Positions 33,106 through 41,934 of a stretch of DNA of 64,000 bases are shown here, in pieces. Source of the stretch: Novosphingobium guangzhouense. GTDB taxonomy: Bacteria > Pseudomonadota > Alphaproteobacteria > Sphingomonadales > Sphingomonadaceae. Below the pieces are notes generated by a model that was given only the letters and a program-made list of their open reading frames with translations, had not been told where the DNA came from and did no database searches. The stretch spans positions 1 to 64,000 of the forward strand of contig NZ_LYMM01000062.1 of NCBI RefSeq assembly GCF_002896965.1. Direction: 5' to 3'. Each line of letters begins with the position of its first letter. Position 1 is the first letter of the stretch. The position numbers and the translations under genes were made by a program.

Positions 33106-33831
33106 ATGACGCTTTCGATGCGAAATTCCATACACCGGGCGCCTGACCGTAAAAGCCTGATCCTGGCTGCAACGCTGTGCTGGCTGGGTGTCGCTGCGAT
33201 TGCGCTGGCCGTCCATTCCGGACATGCCGAAACGATGGACCGCACCGGCCTGCTGTTCTGGCGTGACGATACCTTGCGTCCGATCGGCCCGGTCAAGCTG
33301 CTGGAGGCCGTGCGCGACGTGACCGCGCTGGGCGGTGTGCTGCTGCGTAACCTCTTCGCACTCGGCGCGGTCACGGCCCTGCTGTTCCTGCGATTGCGGC
33401 GCGAGGCGATGCTCCTGATCCTGACCGTGATGAGCGGCTGGCTGGTCAACAGCGCCCTCAAGGCGCTTGTCGGACGCCCCCGCCCCGGCATCGTCCCCCA
33501 TCTCACCGAAGCTGGCGGCAACAGTTTCCCCAGCGGCCACAGCTTCAACGCGGCCGTGGTCTATATCGCGGCTGCCCTTGCCTTCGCGGCGATGAGCGCA
33601 CGGCCCTCAGTGCGGCGCACCTTGCTGGGCGCAGCGATCATTGCCAGCCTTGCCATCGCGTGGAGCCGGGTGTGGCTGGGCGTCCACTGGCCCAGCGATA
33701 CGCTTGCCGGGTGGCTGGGCGGCGCGGGCTGGGCGTTCCTTGCCTGCGCCCTGTTCCAGCGCCCCGCCGAAATCGCAGCCGAAGCCGTCAGCGTGCCGGA
33801 CAGTCGCCCGGAACCTTCACCGATACGTTGA
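33106..33831 (+). CDS. PAP2 superfamily phosphatase
   Basis: The 241-aa membrane protein has the acid phosphatase signature: KALVGRPRPG, PSGHSF and SRVWLGVHWPSD, separated by transmembrane helices (about five to six in total). It would dephosphorylate a lipid phosphate such as phosphatidate or undecaprenyl pyrophosphate at the periplasmic face. GAGGAG abuts the ATG at 33106, so the ATG at 33118 (MRNSIHRAPD) may be the true start. The last 44 bp overlap the end of the convergent hydrolase gene. Confidence 0.9.
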   Translation: MTLSMRNSIHRAPDRKSLILAATLCWLGVAAIALAVHSGHAETMDRTGLLFWRDDTLRPIGPVKLLEAVRDVTALGGVLLRNLFALGAVTALLFLRLRREAMLLILTVMSGWLVNSALKALVGRPRPGIVPHLTEAGGNSFPSGHSFNAAVVYIAAALAFAAMSARPSVRRTLLGAAIIASLAIAWSRVWLGVHWPSDTLAGWLGGAGWAFLACALFQRPAEIAAEAVSVPDSRPEPSPIR

Positions 33832-34738
33832 AATTCCGGCTGAGGCGCGGCCCTGTGAACCGGGCATCGCCGAAAGTCACGACCGCCCCGCACCCCTTGC
33901 GTTCTATCCGCGCCATCGGCAGTTGCGACCACGCCAGGAACTTGATCGCCTCGGGCGTTGCGACGGCCGCCTTGCGCACCAGCGGGTCGGCCATGTTGTC
34001 CGGCACCGGCGGATCTGCGGAAACCAGCCTCCCACCATGGCGGAAGGGGTCGTAGCGACCATAGGATATGCGTCCCGCCTGCCGCCAGATCATGTCACGC
34101 CGCCAAAACAGCAGGGGCTCGGGTGAAGCGAAGATGCGGTCGGGGGCGAAAGCCGGGTCCGTCTGAAGCGGCGCATCCCATGCCGCTGCGGAAATACCGA
34201 TGTTGATCGCGATGAAGCCTACCACGCCCGCCAGCGCGGCAATGGCAGGTCTGGTCGATCTCCACCGGCGCGCCAGCCACAGGCCCAGACCCATGATCGC
34301 CAGCAGCCAGGGCGATACGATGAACAAGCCATCCGTATGGAACCAGCGGCCGCTGGACGGGGACAGCAGCTGGACCGCGTAGACATTCTGAAGATCAAGC
34401 AGCGGATGGGTCAGCGCGCCCAGATAGCACAACGCCAGCAGCCACCCGAACCGCATCGGCAGCCCGCTACCGAAAGTTGCCCCGCGCGATGCCTGCCAGC
34501 GATCCAGCAGCCAGAGCAGCCCCGCCAGCACCGGCGGCATCAGCAGGACGCCACCGACAAGGCCGTGCGTGAAACCACGGTGCATGGCGAGCGGTGCCCA
34601 GGGCGCCCAGCCGAAGAACACGTCGATATCCGGCATGTTGGCCGCCAGCACGCAGGCAGCCAGCCCTTTACGCGTCCTGCGTTTGAGCCCGGTTTCGGCA
34701 AGCACCCAGCCGACCAGGCTGTGCGTCAGGTTATCCAT
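33788..34738 (-). CDS. Membrane-bound metal-dependent hydrolase (YdjM/DUF457 type)
   Basis: The 316-aa protein opens MDNLTHSLVGWVLAETGL, with the metal-ligand pattern of the family: HSL, then NMPDIDVFF, HRGFTHGLVGG and ALTHPLLDL. Four to five membrane helices fill the first 190 residues, and the C-terminal part (ISYGRYDPFRHGG) is periplasmic or soluble. E. coli YdjM is an SOS-inducible member, but no LexA box was noticed here. The gene overlaps the convergent PAP2 gene by 44 bp. Confidence 0.85.
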   Translation of the reverse strand: MDNLTHSLVGWVLAETGLKRRTRKGLAACVLAANMPDIDVFFGWAPWAPLAMHRGFTHGLVGGVLLMPPVLAGLLWLLDRWQASRGATFGSGLPMRFGWLLALCYLGALTHPLLDLQNVYAVQLLSPSSGRWFHTDGLFIVSPWLLAIMGLGLWLARRWRSTRPAIAALAGVVGFIAINIGISAAAWDAPLQTDPAFAPDRIFASPEPLLFWRRDMIWRQAGRISYGRYDPFRHGGRLVSADPPVPDNMADPLVRKAAVATPEAIKFLAWSQLPMARIERKGCGAVVTFGDARFTGPRLSRNFNVSVKVPGDCPAR

Positions 34739-34752
34739 GATAGACAGTAGTT

Positions 34753-34784
34753 TGCATCGCAGACTTTATCGGGTTTGCGATGCA
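34753..34784. terminator. Hairpin downstream of korB
   Basis: TGCATCGCA (34753-34761) pairs perfectly with TGCGATGCA (34776-34784). It lies between the end of korB and the start of the membrane hydrolase gene, both on the minus strand. The U tract is weak, so termination may be partial. Confidence 0.4.
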
Positions 34785-34797
34785 GCATTGCAAGCCG

Positions 34798-35811
34798 TCA
34801 GCTGACCGTCCAGGTCTGCCCCTTGCTCAGCAGCCTGGACAAGTCGGCGGATTTGCCCGCCGTCAGGCTCGCCCGTTCCGCAACGACCGCACTTTCGAAA
34901 GTCGGCGCGGGGTCATTATGGATCACCCCCAGCGCCATCGGAAAGGCCCCGAAGGGCATCTCCACCAGCATATGCGCAAGGCTACGGTTGCGCACGTCAT
35001 GGACCGCCACTCCGGCGCCCTGCCAGTCGCCGTCTGCCACGTCGACGACTTTCAGGGAAAGAGTATCAAGATCAAGCGACAGTCCTTTGCTTTCCTTGCA
35101 AAAAAGCAAAGGCTCTCCATCCCTGCACATGATCTGCATATCCGCTGACACGGCCTTGGCGGTGAAGTCGTCGAAGCGATCCTTGTTATAGACGATGCAG
35201 TTCTGGAAGATCTCCACGAAGGCCGCGCCCTTGTGGGCATAGGCGGCCTTGAGCACTTCGGGCAGATCCTTCGATACGTCATAACCGCGCGCCACGAAAC
35301 GCGCGCCCGCGCCCAGCGCGAAGGCGCAGGGACTGGCGGGGCGGTCCACCGAACCGATGGGCGATGTCGGCGATGGCGTCCCGACCCGGCTGGTCGGCGA
35401 ATATTGCCCTTTGGTCAGGCCGTAGATCTCGTTGTTGAACAGCAGGATCTGGCAGTCCAGATTGCGCCGCAGGACATGCATGGTGTGGTTGCCGCCGATC
35501 GACATGCCATCCCCGTCGCCCGTCACGATCCAGACGTCCAGTTCCGGATTGGCCAGCTTGATCCCGGTGGCAAAGGCCGGTGCACGGCCATGGATAGTGT
35601 GGAACCCATAGCTCTCGACATAATAGGGAAAGCGGCTGGAACAGCCGATGCCGGACACGAACACGGTGTTCCTGGGATCAGCGCCGACCATCGGCAGCGT
35701 GCGTTGCACCGCCTTGAGGATCGCATAGTCGCCGCAACCGGGGCACCAGCGCACTTCCTGATCGGTTTCCCAGTCCTTCAATGTGGTCTGGATCGGCGTC
35801 ATGTCATTCAT
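34798..35811 (-). CDS. korB: 2-oxoacid:ferredoxin oxidoreductase subunit beta
   Basis: The 337-aa protein binds thiamine pyrophosphate: the motif WIVTGDGDGMSIGGNH ends in the metal-binding region LFNNEIYGLTKGQYSP. Cysteines for the 4Fe-4S cluster are in RWCPGCGDYAI and GIGCSSRFPYY, with a later C in FQNCIVYN. It partners with the fused alpha/gamma subunit upstream (37-bp gap) to decarboxylate 2-oxoglutarate or another 2-oxoacid with ferredoxin as electron acceptor. Best match by layout is the KorB type; substrate is inferred. Confidence 0.92.
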   Translation of the reverse strand: MNDMTPIQTTLKDWETDQEVRWCPGCGDYAILKAVQRTLPMVGADPRNTVFVSGIGCSSRFPYYVESYGFHTIHGRAPAFATGIKLANPELDVWIVTGDGDGMSIGGNHTMHVLRRNLDCQILLFNNEIYGLTKGQYSPTSRVGTPSPTSPIGSVDRPASPCAFALGAGARFVARGYDVSKDLPEVLKAAYAHKGAAFVEIFQNCIVYNKDRFDDFTAKAVSADMQIMCRDGEPLLFCKESKGLSLDLDTLSLKVVDVADGDWQGAGVAVHDVRNRSLAHMLVEMPFGAFPMALGVIHNDPAPTFESAVVAERASLTAGKSADLSRLLSKGQTWTVS

Positions 35812-35848
35812 GATGAAGTCTCCATCCTAACCGATTATGCCTAAACGA

Positions 35849-37807
35849 TTATGGTTGCTCGATTTCCGGGGCTGGAAGCTGGGTATCGCCGACGGGCACC
35901 TCTCCGCCCTCGTTATCGGGAATATCATCGAAGAAGCGGGCGATGGCGGTCTCAACCTCGGCAATGGCGAAGGGCTGGCCGCTGGTCTTGGACAGCGGCA
36001 CTGCATCGATCAGGAAGCGATCGCGCAGCAGCGTCTTGAACTGTCCGGTGTTCATCTCCGGCACCATCACCCGATCGAACCCCGCCAGCAGCTCGCCAAG
36101 GTTGTGCGGCAGTGGCCAGACGTGACGGACATGGATGTGGCTGACGTCCAGCCCCTTGCGCCGGGCCCGACGCACCGCCTGATGGATCGGCCCGAAGGTG
36201 GACCCCCAGCCGATTACGGCCAGCCGGCCCGACGCCTCTCCCAACGCCACGTCCTGCGGTGGCACCGCACCTGCGACGGCATCCACTTTCGCCCTGCGTG
36301 CATCGGTCTGGGCCTGATGGACGTCAGGCGCGTAATCGATGTTGCCGGTGTCGATCGCCTTCTCGATCCCGCCGATGCGGTGCATAAGCCCCGGCGTGCC
36401 CGGCCTGATCCACGGTCGCACCCCGCGCGCGTCGCGCCGGAAGGGCAGCGGCTTGCCTTCCGGGTTGTTGTTCCCCGTCATGAACTCCACCGGGAACGGC
36501 GTGAAACTGCCGGGATCGGGCACCTTCCACGGCTCTGACGCATTGGCGATGTAACCATCGGTCAAAAGGATCACGGGCGTCATGAACTGCGTGGCGATGC
36601 GGCAGGCTTCGACAGCGCATTCGAACGCATCCGCAGGGGAGCGCGCCGCGATCACCGGCAGCGGCGCATCGCCATTACGCCCATAGACCGCCTGATAGAG
36701 ATCCGACTGCTCGGTCTTTGTCGGCAGTCCGGTAGACGGCCCTCCCCGCTGCGAATTGACGACCACCAGCGGCAGTTCGGTCATGATCGCCAGCCCCATC
36801 GCCTCTCCCTTGAGCGCGATGCCCGGCCCCGACGATGAGGTGACGCCCAGCTGCCCCGCATAGGACGCGCCGATCGCCGCGCAGACCGCCGCGATCTCGT
36901 CCTCTGCCTGGAAGGTGGTGACGCCGAACTCCTTCATCTTCACAAGATGATGCAGAACGGCGGAGGCGGGCGTGATCGGATAGCCGCCGAAGAACATCTC
37001 CAGCCCCGCCAGCTGCGCTCCGGCGACAAGCCCCAGCGCAATCGCCTCTGCCCCCGTAACCGTGCGATAGAGACCGGGCTCGGCAGGCACAGGATCGATG
37101 TGCAGCTTGCGCAGCGGGCCTGACAGTTCCGCCGTCTCGCCATAGGCGTGCCCGGCGTTGAGCGCGGCGATGTTCGCCTCAGCCAGCACCGGCGCCGCCG
37201 CAAACTTGGCGCGCAGCCAGTCCACCAGCGGTTTGCGGTCCCTGTCGAACATCCAGAGCGCCAGCCCCAGCGTCCACATGTTCTTGCACCGCAGCGCCTC
37301 CTTGTTGCCAAGGCCGAAAGGCTTCACCGCTTCCAGTGTCAGCGCGGAGATATCGAACGCCAGCACATCCCACTGCGCCAGACTGCCATCCTCCAGCGGG
37401 TTTTGCGCGTACTTCGCCCTGTCCAGATTGCGCCTGTCGAATTCTCCGGCGTCGGCGATCACCAGCCCCCCCGGCTTGAGTGCGCCGACGTTCACCTTCA
37501 GCGCAGCCGGGTTCATCGCCACCAGCACGTCTGGCGCATCGCCCGCAGTGGTGATCTCTTGCGAGCCGAAGTTGATCTGGAACGCCGAAACACCGAAGAG
37601 CGTCCCCTGCGGCGCGCGGATTTCGGCCGGAAAGTCCGGGAAGGTCGCAAGGTCGTTGCCAGCCAGCGCGGTCGACAGGGTGAACTGGCCGCCGGTCAGT
37701 TGCATCCCATCGCCGGAGTCCCCGGCGAAACGGACAACCACGGCCTCCACGCCGGGTGCGTCCCCCGCGGACGCGTCGGTTCCATGCTCTCCAGCCAGTG
37801 TCGCCAT
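35849..37807 (-). CDS. korA: 2-oxoacid:acceptor oxidoreductase subunit alpha (gamma-alpha fusion)
   Basis: The 652-aa protein is a gamma domain (residues about 20-200: VVRFAGDSGDGMQLTGGQF, then FGSQEI and LVAMNPAALK) fused to an alpha domain (GLVAGAQLAGLEMFFGGYPITPAS, SGPGIALKGEAMGL, QRGGPSTGLPTKTEQSDL). The last third includes the transketolase C-type VIGWGSTFGPI. This arrangement is typical of KorA in aerobic bacteria. With KorB it would supply reduced ferredoxin and a bypass around the NAD-dependent dehydrogenase. It begins the two-gene operon. Confidence 0.92.
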   Translation of the reverse strand: MATLAGEHGTDASAGDAPGVEAVVVRFAGDSGDGMQLTGGQFTLSTALAGNDLATFPDFPAEIRAPQGTLFGVSAFQINFGSQEITTAGDAPDVLVAMNPAALKVNVGALKPGGLVIADAGEFDRRNLDRAKYAQNPLEDGSLAQWDVLAFDISALTLEAVKPFGLGNKEALRCKNMWTLGLALWMFDRDRKPLVDWLRAKFAAAPVLAEANIAALNAGHAYGETAELSGPLRKLHIDPVPAEPGLYRTVTGAEAIALGLVAGAQLAGLEMFFGGYPITPASAVLHHLVKMKEFGVTTFQAEDEIAAVCAAIGASYAGQLGVTSSSGPGIALKGEAMGLAIMTELPLVVVNSQRGGPSTGLPTKTEQSDLYQAVYGRNGDAPLPVIAARSPADAFECAVEACRIATQFMTPVILLTDGYIANASEPWKVPDPGSFTPFPVEFMTGNNNPEGKPLPFRRDARGVRPWIRPGTPGLMHRIGGIEKAIDTGNIDYAPDVHQAQTDARRAKVDAVAGAVPPQDVALGEASGRLAVIGWGSTFGPIHQAVRRARRKGLDVSHIHVRHVWPLPHNLGELLAGFDRVMVPEMNTGQFKTLLRDRFLIDAVPLSKTSGQPFAIAEVETAIARFFDDIPDNEGGEVPVGDTQLPAPEIEQP

Positions 37808-38061
37808 GGTCTATCCTCTGCTGCCGGTCCGCGCCGGTTTTTCGAGCCGAAGACTGCGGACTCAGGTTCCCAATGACAAATTAGTTTTCTGTTGAGCGAA
37901 CAAACTTCGCGTTTGTCACCATGGGAAGAGTGTGAACCTCAATGCGGGCTAGTCAAGCGCGAGCGGTTCGGCCATCCTGATGGAATGGAGCATACGCCAG
38001 TGCATTCCCTGCCGAATCGCGTAAAGAGCCCATCCCCTTCAATTCGGATACGCGTGCCTCA

Positions 38062-38544
38062 ATGAACGACTTTTCGTCCCTGCCCTATCGTCCCTGCGTG
38101 GGTGTCATGCTGGTCAACGCCGACGGCAAGGTTTTCGTCGGCAAGCGGATCGACACGCGCGAAGGCGACTGGTGGCAGATGCCGCAAGGCGGCGTCGATG
38201 ACGGCGAAGACCTGAAGGAAGCCGCGCTGCGCGAACTGCATGAGGAAACCGGCGTGACCGCCGATCATGTGCAACTGCTGTCGCAAACGCGTGAGGAACT
38301 GCTCTACGATCTTCCCGCCGAACTGCTGGGCAAGCTGTGGAAGGGCAAGTATCGCGGCCAGCGCCAGCACTGGTTCCTCGCCCGCTTCGAGGGGCGCGAC
38401 GAGGATATCGACCTGAACGCGCACCAGCCTGCGGAGTTCTGCGACTGGAAATGGATTGAGGCCGCGCTGCTGCCCGACCTCATCGTACCTTTCAAGAAGC
38501 GCGTCTATCGTGCTGTTCTGGAAGAATTCAAGGCACTGATCTGA
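38062..38544 (+). CDS. rppH: RNA pyrophosphohydrolase (Nudix)
   Basis: The 160-aa protein has the Nudix box at residues 44-66, starting GGVDDGEDLKEAALRELHEE. The N-terminus YRPCVGVMLVNADGKVFVGKR and the WQMPQGG before the box are diagnostic of RppH/NudH. It removes pyrophosphate from the 5' end of mRNAs to start decay, or cleaves diadenosine polyphosphates. Length fits the family. It stands alone and converges with the TPR gene; a GGCCTCA/TGAGGCC hairpin (38551-38580) follows. Confidence 0.95.
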   Translation: MNDFSSLPYRPCVGVMLVNADGKVFVGKRIDTREGDWWQMPQGGVDDGEDLKEAALRELHEETGVTADHVQLLSQTREELLYDLPAELLGKLWKGKYRGQRQHWFLARFEGRDEDIDLNAHQPAEFCDWKWIEAALLPDLIVPFKKRVYRAVLEEFKALI

Positions 38545-38550
38545 GGCTTC

Positions 38551-38580
38551 GGCCTCACCGTCCCAACCGGGCCTGAGGCC
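38551..38580. terminator. Hairpin between rppH and the TPR gene
   Basis: GGCCTCA (38551-38557) pairs with TGAGGCC (38574-38580). It has no strong U tract; it may serve convergent genes. Confidence 0.4.
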
Positions 38581-38581
38581 C

Positions 38582-39088
38582 TCAGTTCTCTGAGACTGAG
38601 GGCTTGGGCGTTACGGCATCGGCCCCGACCATGCGCGGAGCCGGCCCCTTGGCGATGGCTGCGGCAAGGCCCTGCGCCTCTGCGCAATCCTTGCCACACA
38701 GCGTCTGCAGGCGGGCAAGATTGCGGTTGGCCTTCTCCGTTGCGCCCTTTTCGGCAAGGGCGACGCCTTCGCCCGCCAGCGCAGCGACATTGCGCGGATC
38801 GTTGACAAGCGCGACGCGGTAATAATGCAGCGCCTTGCCCTGCATGCCCTGACGGCGCGTGGCATCCGCCAGCGCCAGCAGCACGGTGACGCTGCCCGGT
38901 TCCACCGTCAGCGCGGATTCATAGGCATCGATCGCACCGTCGAGGTTTCCGGCAGCAGCGGCCGCGCGGCCTTCCGACAGAAGCATGCCGGCACGCGGAT
39001 CAAGCTGTTCGGGCGGCTGTGAAAGAAGGACGCTGGAGGACGTGGCGGCTAGCAGGGAAAGAGCAACAGCAACAGGCGTATAACGCAT
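38582..39088 (-). CDS. Tetratricopeptide repeat protein, exported
   Basis: The start at 39088 has AAGGA 7 nt upstream and gives 168 aa with a signal sequence (RYTPVAVALSLLAATSSSVL). Two to three TPR units follow (AAAAGNLDGAIDAYESALTV, SVTVLLALADATRRQGMQGK, RVALVNDPRNVAALAGEGVA). A second half contains CGKDCAEAQGLAAAI. TPRs mediate protein contacts; the partner is unknown. It sits 49 bp after rsmB on the same strand and probably belongs to the guaB-rsmB operon. The longer open frame toward 39307 overlaps rsmB and is not used. Confidence 0.8.
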   Translation of the reverse strand: MRYTPVAVALSLLAATSSSVLLSQPPEQLDPRAGMLLSEGRAAAAAGNLDGAIDAYESALTVEPGSVTVLLALADATRRQGMQGKALHYYRVALVNDPRNVAALAGEGVALAEKGATEKANRNLARLQTLCGKDCAEAQGLAAAIAKGPAPRMVGADAVTPKPSVSEN

Positions 39089-39137
39089 CAGCAGGTCCTT
39101 GGCCGAGGTCTTCGTCCTCATCATGACCGTGACGCTA

Positions 39138-40304
39138 TCACAGCCTGACGAAGCGCGCGACGAAAAAGCCGTCGGTTTCGTCGGTGGAGGGGGAAAGGCG
39201 CAGCCCTGCCCCGCGCGGCGTTCCGGCAGGCAGTGCGGGCAGTTCGGCGCGCCAGTCGGGATGACGGGCAAGGAAGCCCGCGGCCTGATCCGCGCCTTCG
39301 GCATCAAGCAGCGAACATGTCACGAAGATCAGCCGTCCGCCCTGCGTCACCAGCGTTGCCGCCACGTCGAGCAGGCGCGCCTGGATGGCAACGTAGCGTT
39401 CAAGCTGCTTGTCGGTCAGCCGCCAGCGCGCTTCGGGATTGCGGCGCCATGTGCCGGTGCCAGAGCACGGCGCATCGACCAGCACCGCATCGGCCGCCCC
39501 GACCAAAGGCTCAAGGGCCTGCATCTCGCGGTTGGCATCAAGCAGCAGGGTCTCGATGCAGGTCGCCCCGGCGCGCTCGGCCCGGGGAGGCAGGCGCTGA
39601 AGGCGGGCGCGGTCTGCATCGCAGGCAACCAGTCGCCCGACGTTCTCCATCGCGGCGGCCAGCGCAAGGGTCTTGCCCCCCGCCCCGGCGCACAGATCGA
39701 TTACCGTCTCGCCCGGCCGTGCTGCCACGACGTCGCACGTAAGCTGCGATCCGGCGTCCTGCACCTCGATCACGCCATCAAGGTAGGCGCGCGACTGTTC
39801 GATCCTGGTTTCGGGGGGATAGCGCCAGCCATGCGGCGCCACGCCTTTCTCGGCTCCTTCGGGCAAATCGAGGATGCCGGACTTCAGCGTGTTGACGCGA
39901 ATGTCCAGCGGCGCACGGTCAAGCAGCGCTTCCGGACGCTCCACACCGCTATCTGCAAGCCGCCGCATCAGCCATTCCGGCGCGACACCGGCAGCGGCCA
40001 CCGCCTCGCCCGGCTCGATCGGCGCGGGCGCGTGGCGCGAACCGTCGAACAGCGCGGCAAGCTGCGGATCGCCCTGCGCCACGCGCAGCATGGCCGCCCG
40101 GCCGGTCGCGGGGATTTCCCCGCAGGCACGAATCGCGCGGTAGGCCAGTTCTCGCACCGCGCGGCGATCGCCGCTGCCCGCCCAGCGGCGGACGCGGAAC
40201 CATTCGGAGATGAGACGGTCGGCAGGCGCACCATTCGATCGTGCTGCCTCGATCACGAGGTCGAGCACGTCGATCGCGGCCTGAACGCGCGCGGCGGGGG
40301 TCAT
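39138..40304 (-). CDS. rsmB: 16S rRNA (cytosine-5) methyltransferase, RsmB/NOP family
   Basis: The 388-aa protein has an N-terminal NusB-like helical part (residues about 1-130) and a SAM methyltransferase domain: VIDLCAGAGGKTLALAAAM, then DADRARLQRL, DAPCSGTGTWRRNPE with the catalytic Cys-proline motif, and the second Cys in FVTCSLLDAEG. It likely methylates C967 of 16S rRNA. Order guaB-rsmB on one strand (30-bp gap) is a common alphaproteobacterial arrangement. Confidence 0.92.
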   Translation of the reverse strand: MTPAARVQAAIDVLDLVIEAARSNGAPADRLISEWFRVRRWAGSGDRRAVRELAYRAIRACGEIPATGRAAMLRVAQGDPQLAALFDGSRHAPAPIEPGEAVAAAGVAPEWLMRRLADSGVERPEALLDRAPLDIRVNTLKSGILDLPEGAEKGVAPHGWRYPPETRIEQSRAYLDGVIEVQDAGSQLTCDVVAARPGETVIDLCAGAGGKTLALAAAMENVGRLVACDADRARLQRLPPRAERAGATCIETLLLDANREMQALEPLVGAADAVLVDAPCSGTGTWRRNPEARWRLTDKQLERYVAIQARLLDVAATLVTQGGRLIFVTCSLLDAEGADQAAGFLARHPDWRAELPALPAGTPRGAGLRLSPSTDETDGFFVARFVRL

Positions 40305-40334
40305 TGCTCCGTCACTGCGCGCGCCGCCGCGTCC

Positions 40335-41792
40335 TTAGCGGGTCGGGTAGTTCGGTGCTTCGCGCGTGATCGTCACGTCATGGACGTGGCTTTCGCGAAG
40401 GCCGGCATTGGTGATGCGGATGAACTTCGAGTTCTTGCGCAGCGCATCGATCGTGGCCGATCCGGTATAGCCCATGGCCGCCTTGATGCCGCCGACCAGC
40501 TGGTGGATGACGTCCTTGGCCGGGCCCTTGTAGGCGACCTGGCCTTCGATGCCTTCGGGAACCAGCTTCATCTGGTCCTTGATGTCACCCTGGAAGTAAC
40601 GGTCCGCCGAACCACGGCCCATCGCGCCGACCGAGCCCATGCCGCGGTACGACTTGTAGGCGCGGCCCTGATACAGGAACGTTTCGCCCGGCGCTTCCTC
40701 GGTGCCGGCCAGCATCGAGCCGACCATGATGGTGGACGCACCGGCGGCAAGTGCCTTGGCGGCATCGCCCGAAGTGCGCAGGCCACCGTCGGCGATGACG
40801 GGCACGCCCGCCTTGTCGGCTTCCTCTGCAGCTTCCATGACGGCGGTGAGCTGCGGCACGCCAACGCCCGCAACGATACGAGTGGTGCAGATCGAGCCCG
40901 GCCCGATGCCCACCTTCACGCAGTCTGCACCCGCATCGATCAGCGCCTTGGCTGCTTCGGCAGTGGCGATGTTGCCGGCGATGACCTGTGCGGAATTCGA
41001 CAGCTTCTTTACGCGTTCAACCGCCAGCGCCACGTCCTTGTTGTGGCCGTGCGCGGTATCGATGACGACCACGTCGCATTCGGCCGCCAGCAGCGCTTCG
41101 GTGCGGGCGAAGCCCTTGTCGCCCACGGTGGTGGCCGCGGCAACGCGCAGGCGGCCCGCCTCGTCCTTGGTGGCTTCGGGGAACAGGACGGCCTTTTCGA
41201 TGTCCTTGACCGTGATCAGGCCCACGCACTTGAACGCGTCATCCACGACCAGCAGCTTTTCGATGCGGCGGGCGTGCAGCAGGCGGCGCGCTTCGTCTTG
41301 CCCTACGCCGACCTTCACGGTGGCAAGGTTTTCATGCGTCATCAGTTCACGCACCGGCTGCGCTGCATTGTCTGCAAAGCGCACATCGCGGTTGGTGAGG
41401 ATGCCGACCAGCTTGCCTGAAGCTTCGACCACCGGGATGCCGCTGATACGGTTGGCGGTCATGATCGCCTGTGCTTCGCCCAGCGTGGCTTCGGGGCTGA
41501 TGGTGATCGGGTTGACGACCATGCCGCTTTCAAAGCGCTTGACCTGACGGACCGCAGCCACCTGTTCCTCGATCGACAGGTTGCGGTGCAGCACGCCGAT
41601 GCCGCCCATCTGCGCCATGACGATGGCCATGTCGGCCTCGGTAACGGTGTCCATGGCCGACGAGATGACGGGGATGTTCAGCCCGATGGTGCGGGTCAGC
41701 ATGGAGCGCGTGTCGGCCTGGGTCGGCACGATATCGGACTTGGCGGGACGCAGGAGTACGTCGTCGAAAGTGAGTCCGAGCTGGATATCCAT
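40335..41792 (-). CDS. guaB: Inosine-5'-monophosphate dehydrogenase
   Basis: The start at 41792 (MDIQLGLTFDDVLLRPA) gives 485 aa. The catalytic barrel has the active-site Cys in GIGPGSICTTRIV, the flap (FLYQGRAYKSYRGMGSVGAM) and Arg-Tyr dyad region. Between residues about 90 and 200 two CBS domains are inserted (ISGIPVVEASGKLVGILTNRD and ARRIEKLLVVDDAFKCVGLI). It oxidises IMP to XMP for GMP synthesis. It is the first gene of the guaB-rsmB-TPR run. Confidence 0.97.
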   Translation of the reverse strand: MDIQLGLTFDDVLLRPAKSDIVPTQADTRSMLTRTIGLNIPVISSAMDTVTEADMAIVMAQMGGIGVLHRNLSIEEQVAAVRQVKRFESGMVVNPITISPEATLGEAQAIMTANRISGIPVVEASGKLVGILTNRDVRFADNAAQPVRELMTHENLATVKVGVGQDEARRLLHARRIEKLLVVDDAFKCVGLITVKDIEKAVLFPEATKDEAGRLRVAAATTVGDKGFARTEALLAAECDVVVIDTAHGHNKDVALAVERVKKLSNSAQVIAGNIATAEAAKALIDAGADCVKVGIGPGSICTTRIVAGVGVPQLTAVMEAAEEADKAGVPVIADGGLRTSGDAAKALAAGASTIMVGSMLAGTEEAPGETFLYQGRAYKSYRGMGSVGAMGRGSADRYFQGDIKDQMKLVPEGIEGQVAYKGPAKDVIHQLVGGIKAAMGYTGSATIDALRKNSKFIRITNAGLRESHVHDVTITREAPNYPTR

Positions 41793-41934
41793 ATGCGCCA
41801 CCAATGCCTTCGCCAAATACCCGAGAGGGGGGAGAATCGTGGCGGCCCATGTAATCAAAGGCAGCGGCTAGGGCTAGGGGGCGAATCCCATGTTTTTCGC
41901 GGGTCCGGTTGCGCGTGGTGGTTCCGGCGCCGCG

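Noticed and set aside
39099..41420. A 773-codon open frame on the plus strand opposite rsmB and guaB
   Set aside because: It spans two well-supported genes and the gap between them on the other strand, and its translation is low-complexity Arg/Gly/Ala text. It is a GC shadow.
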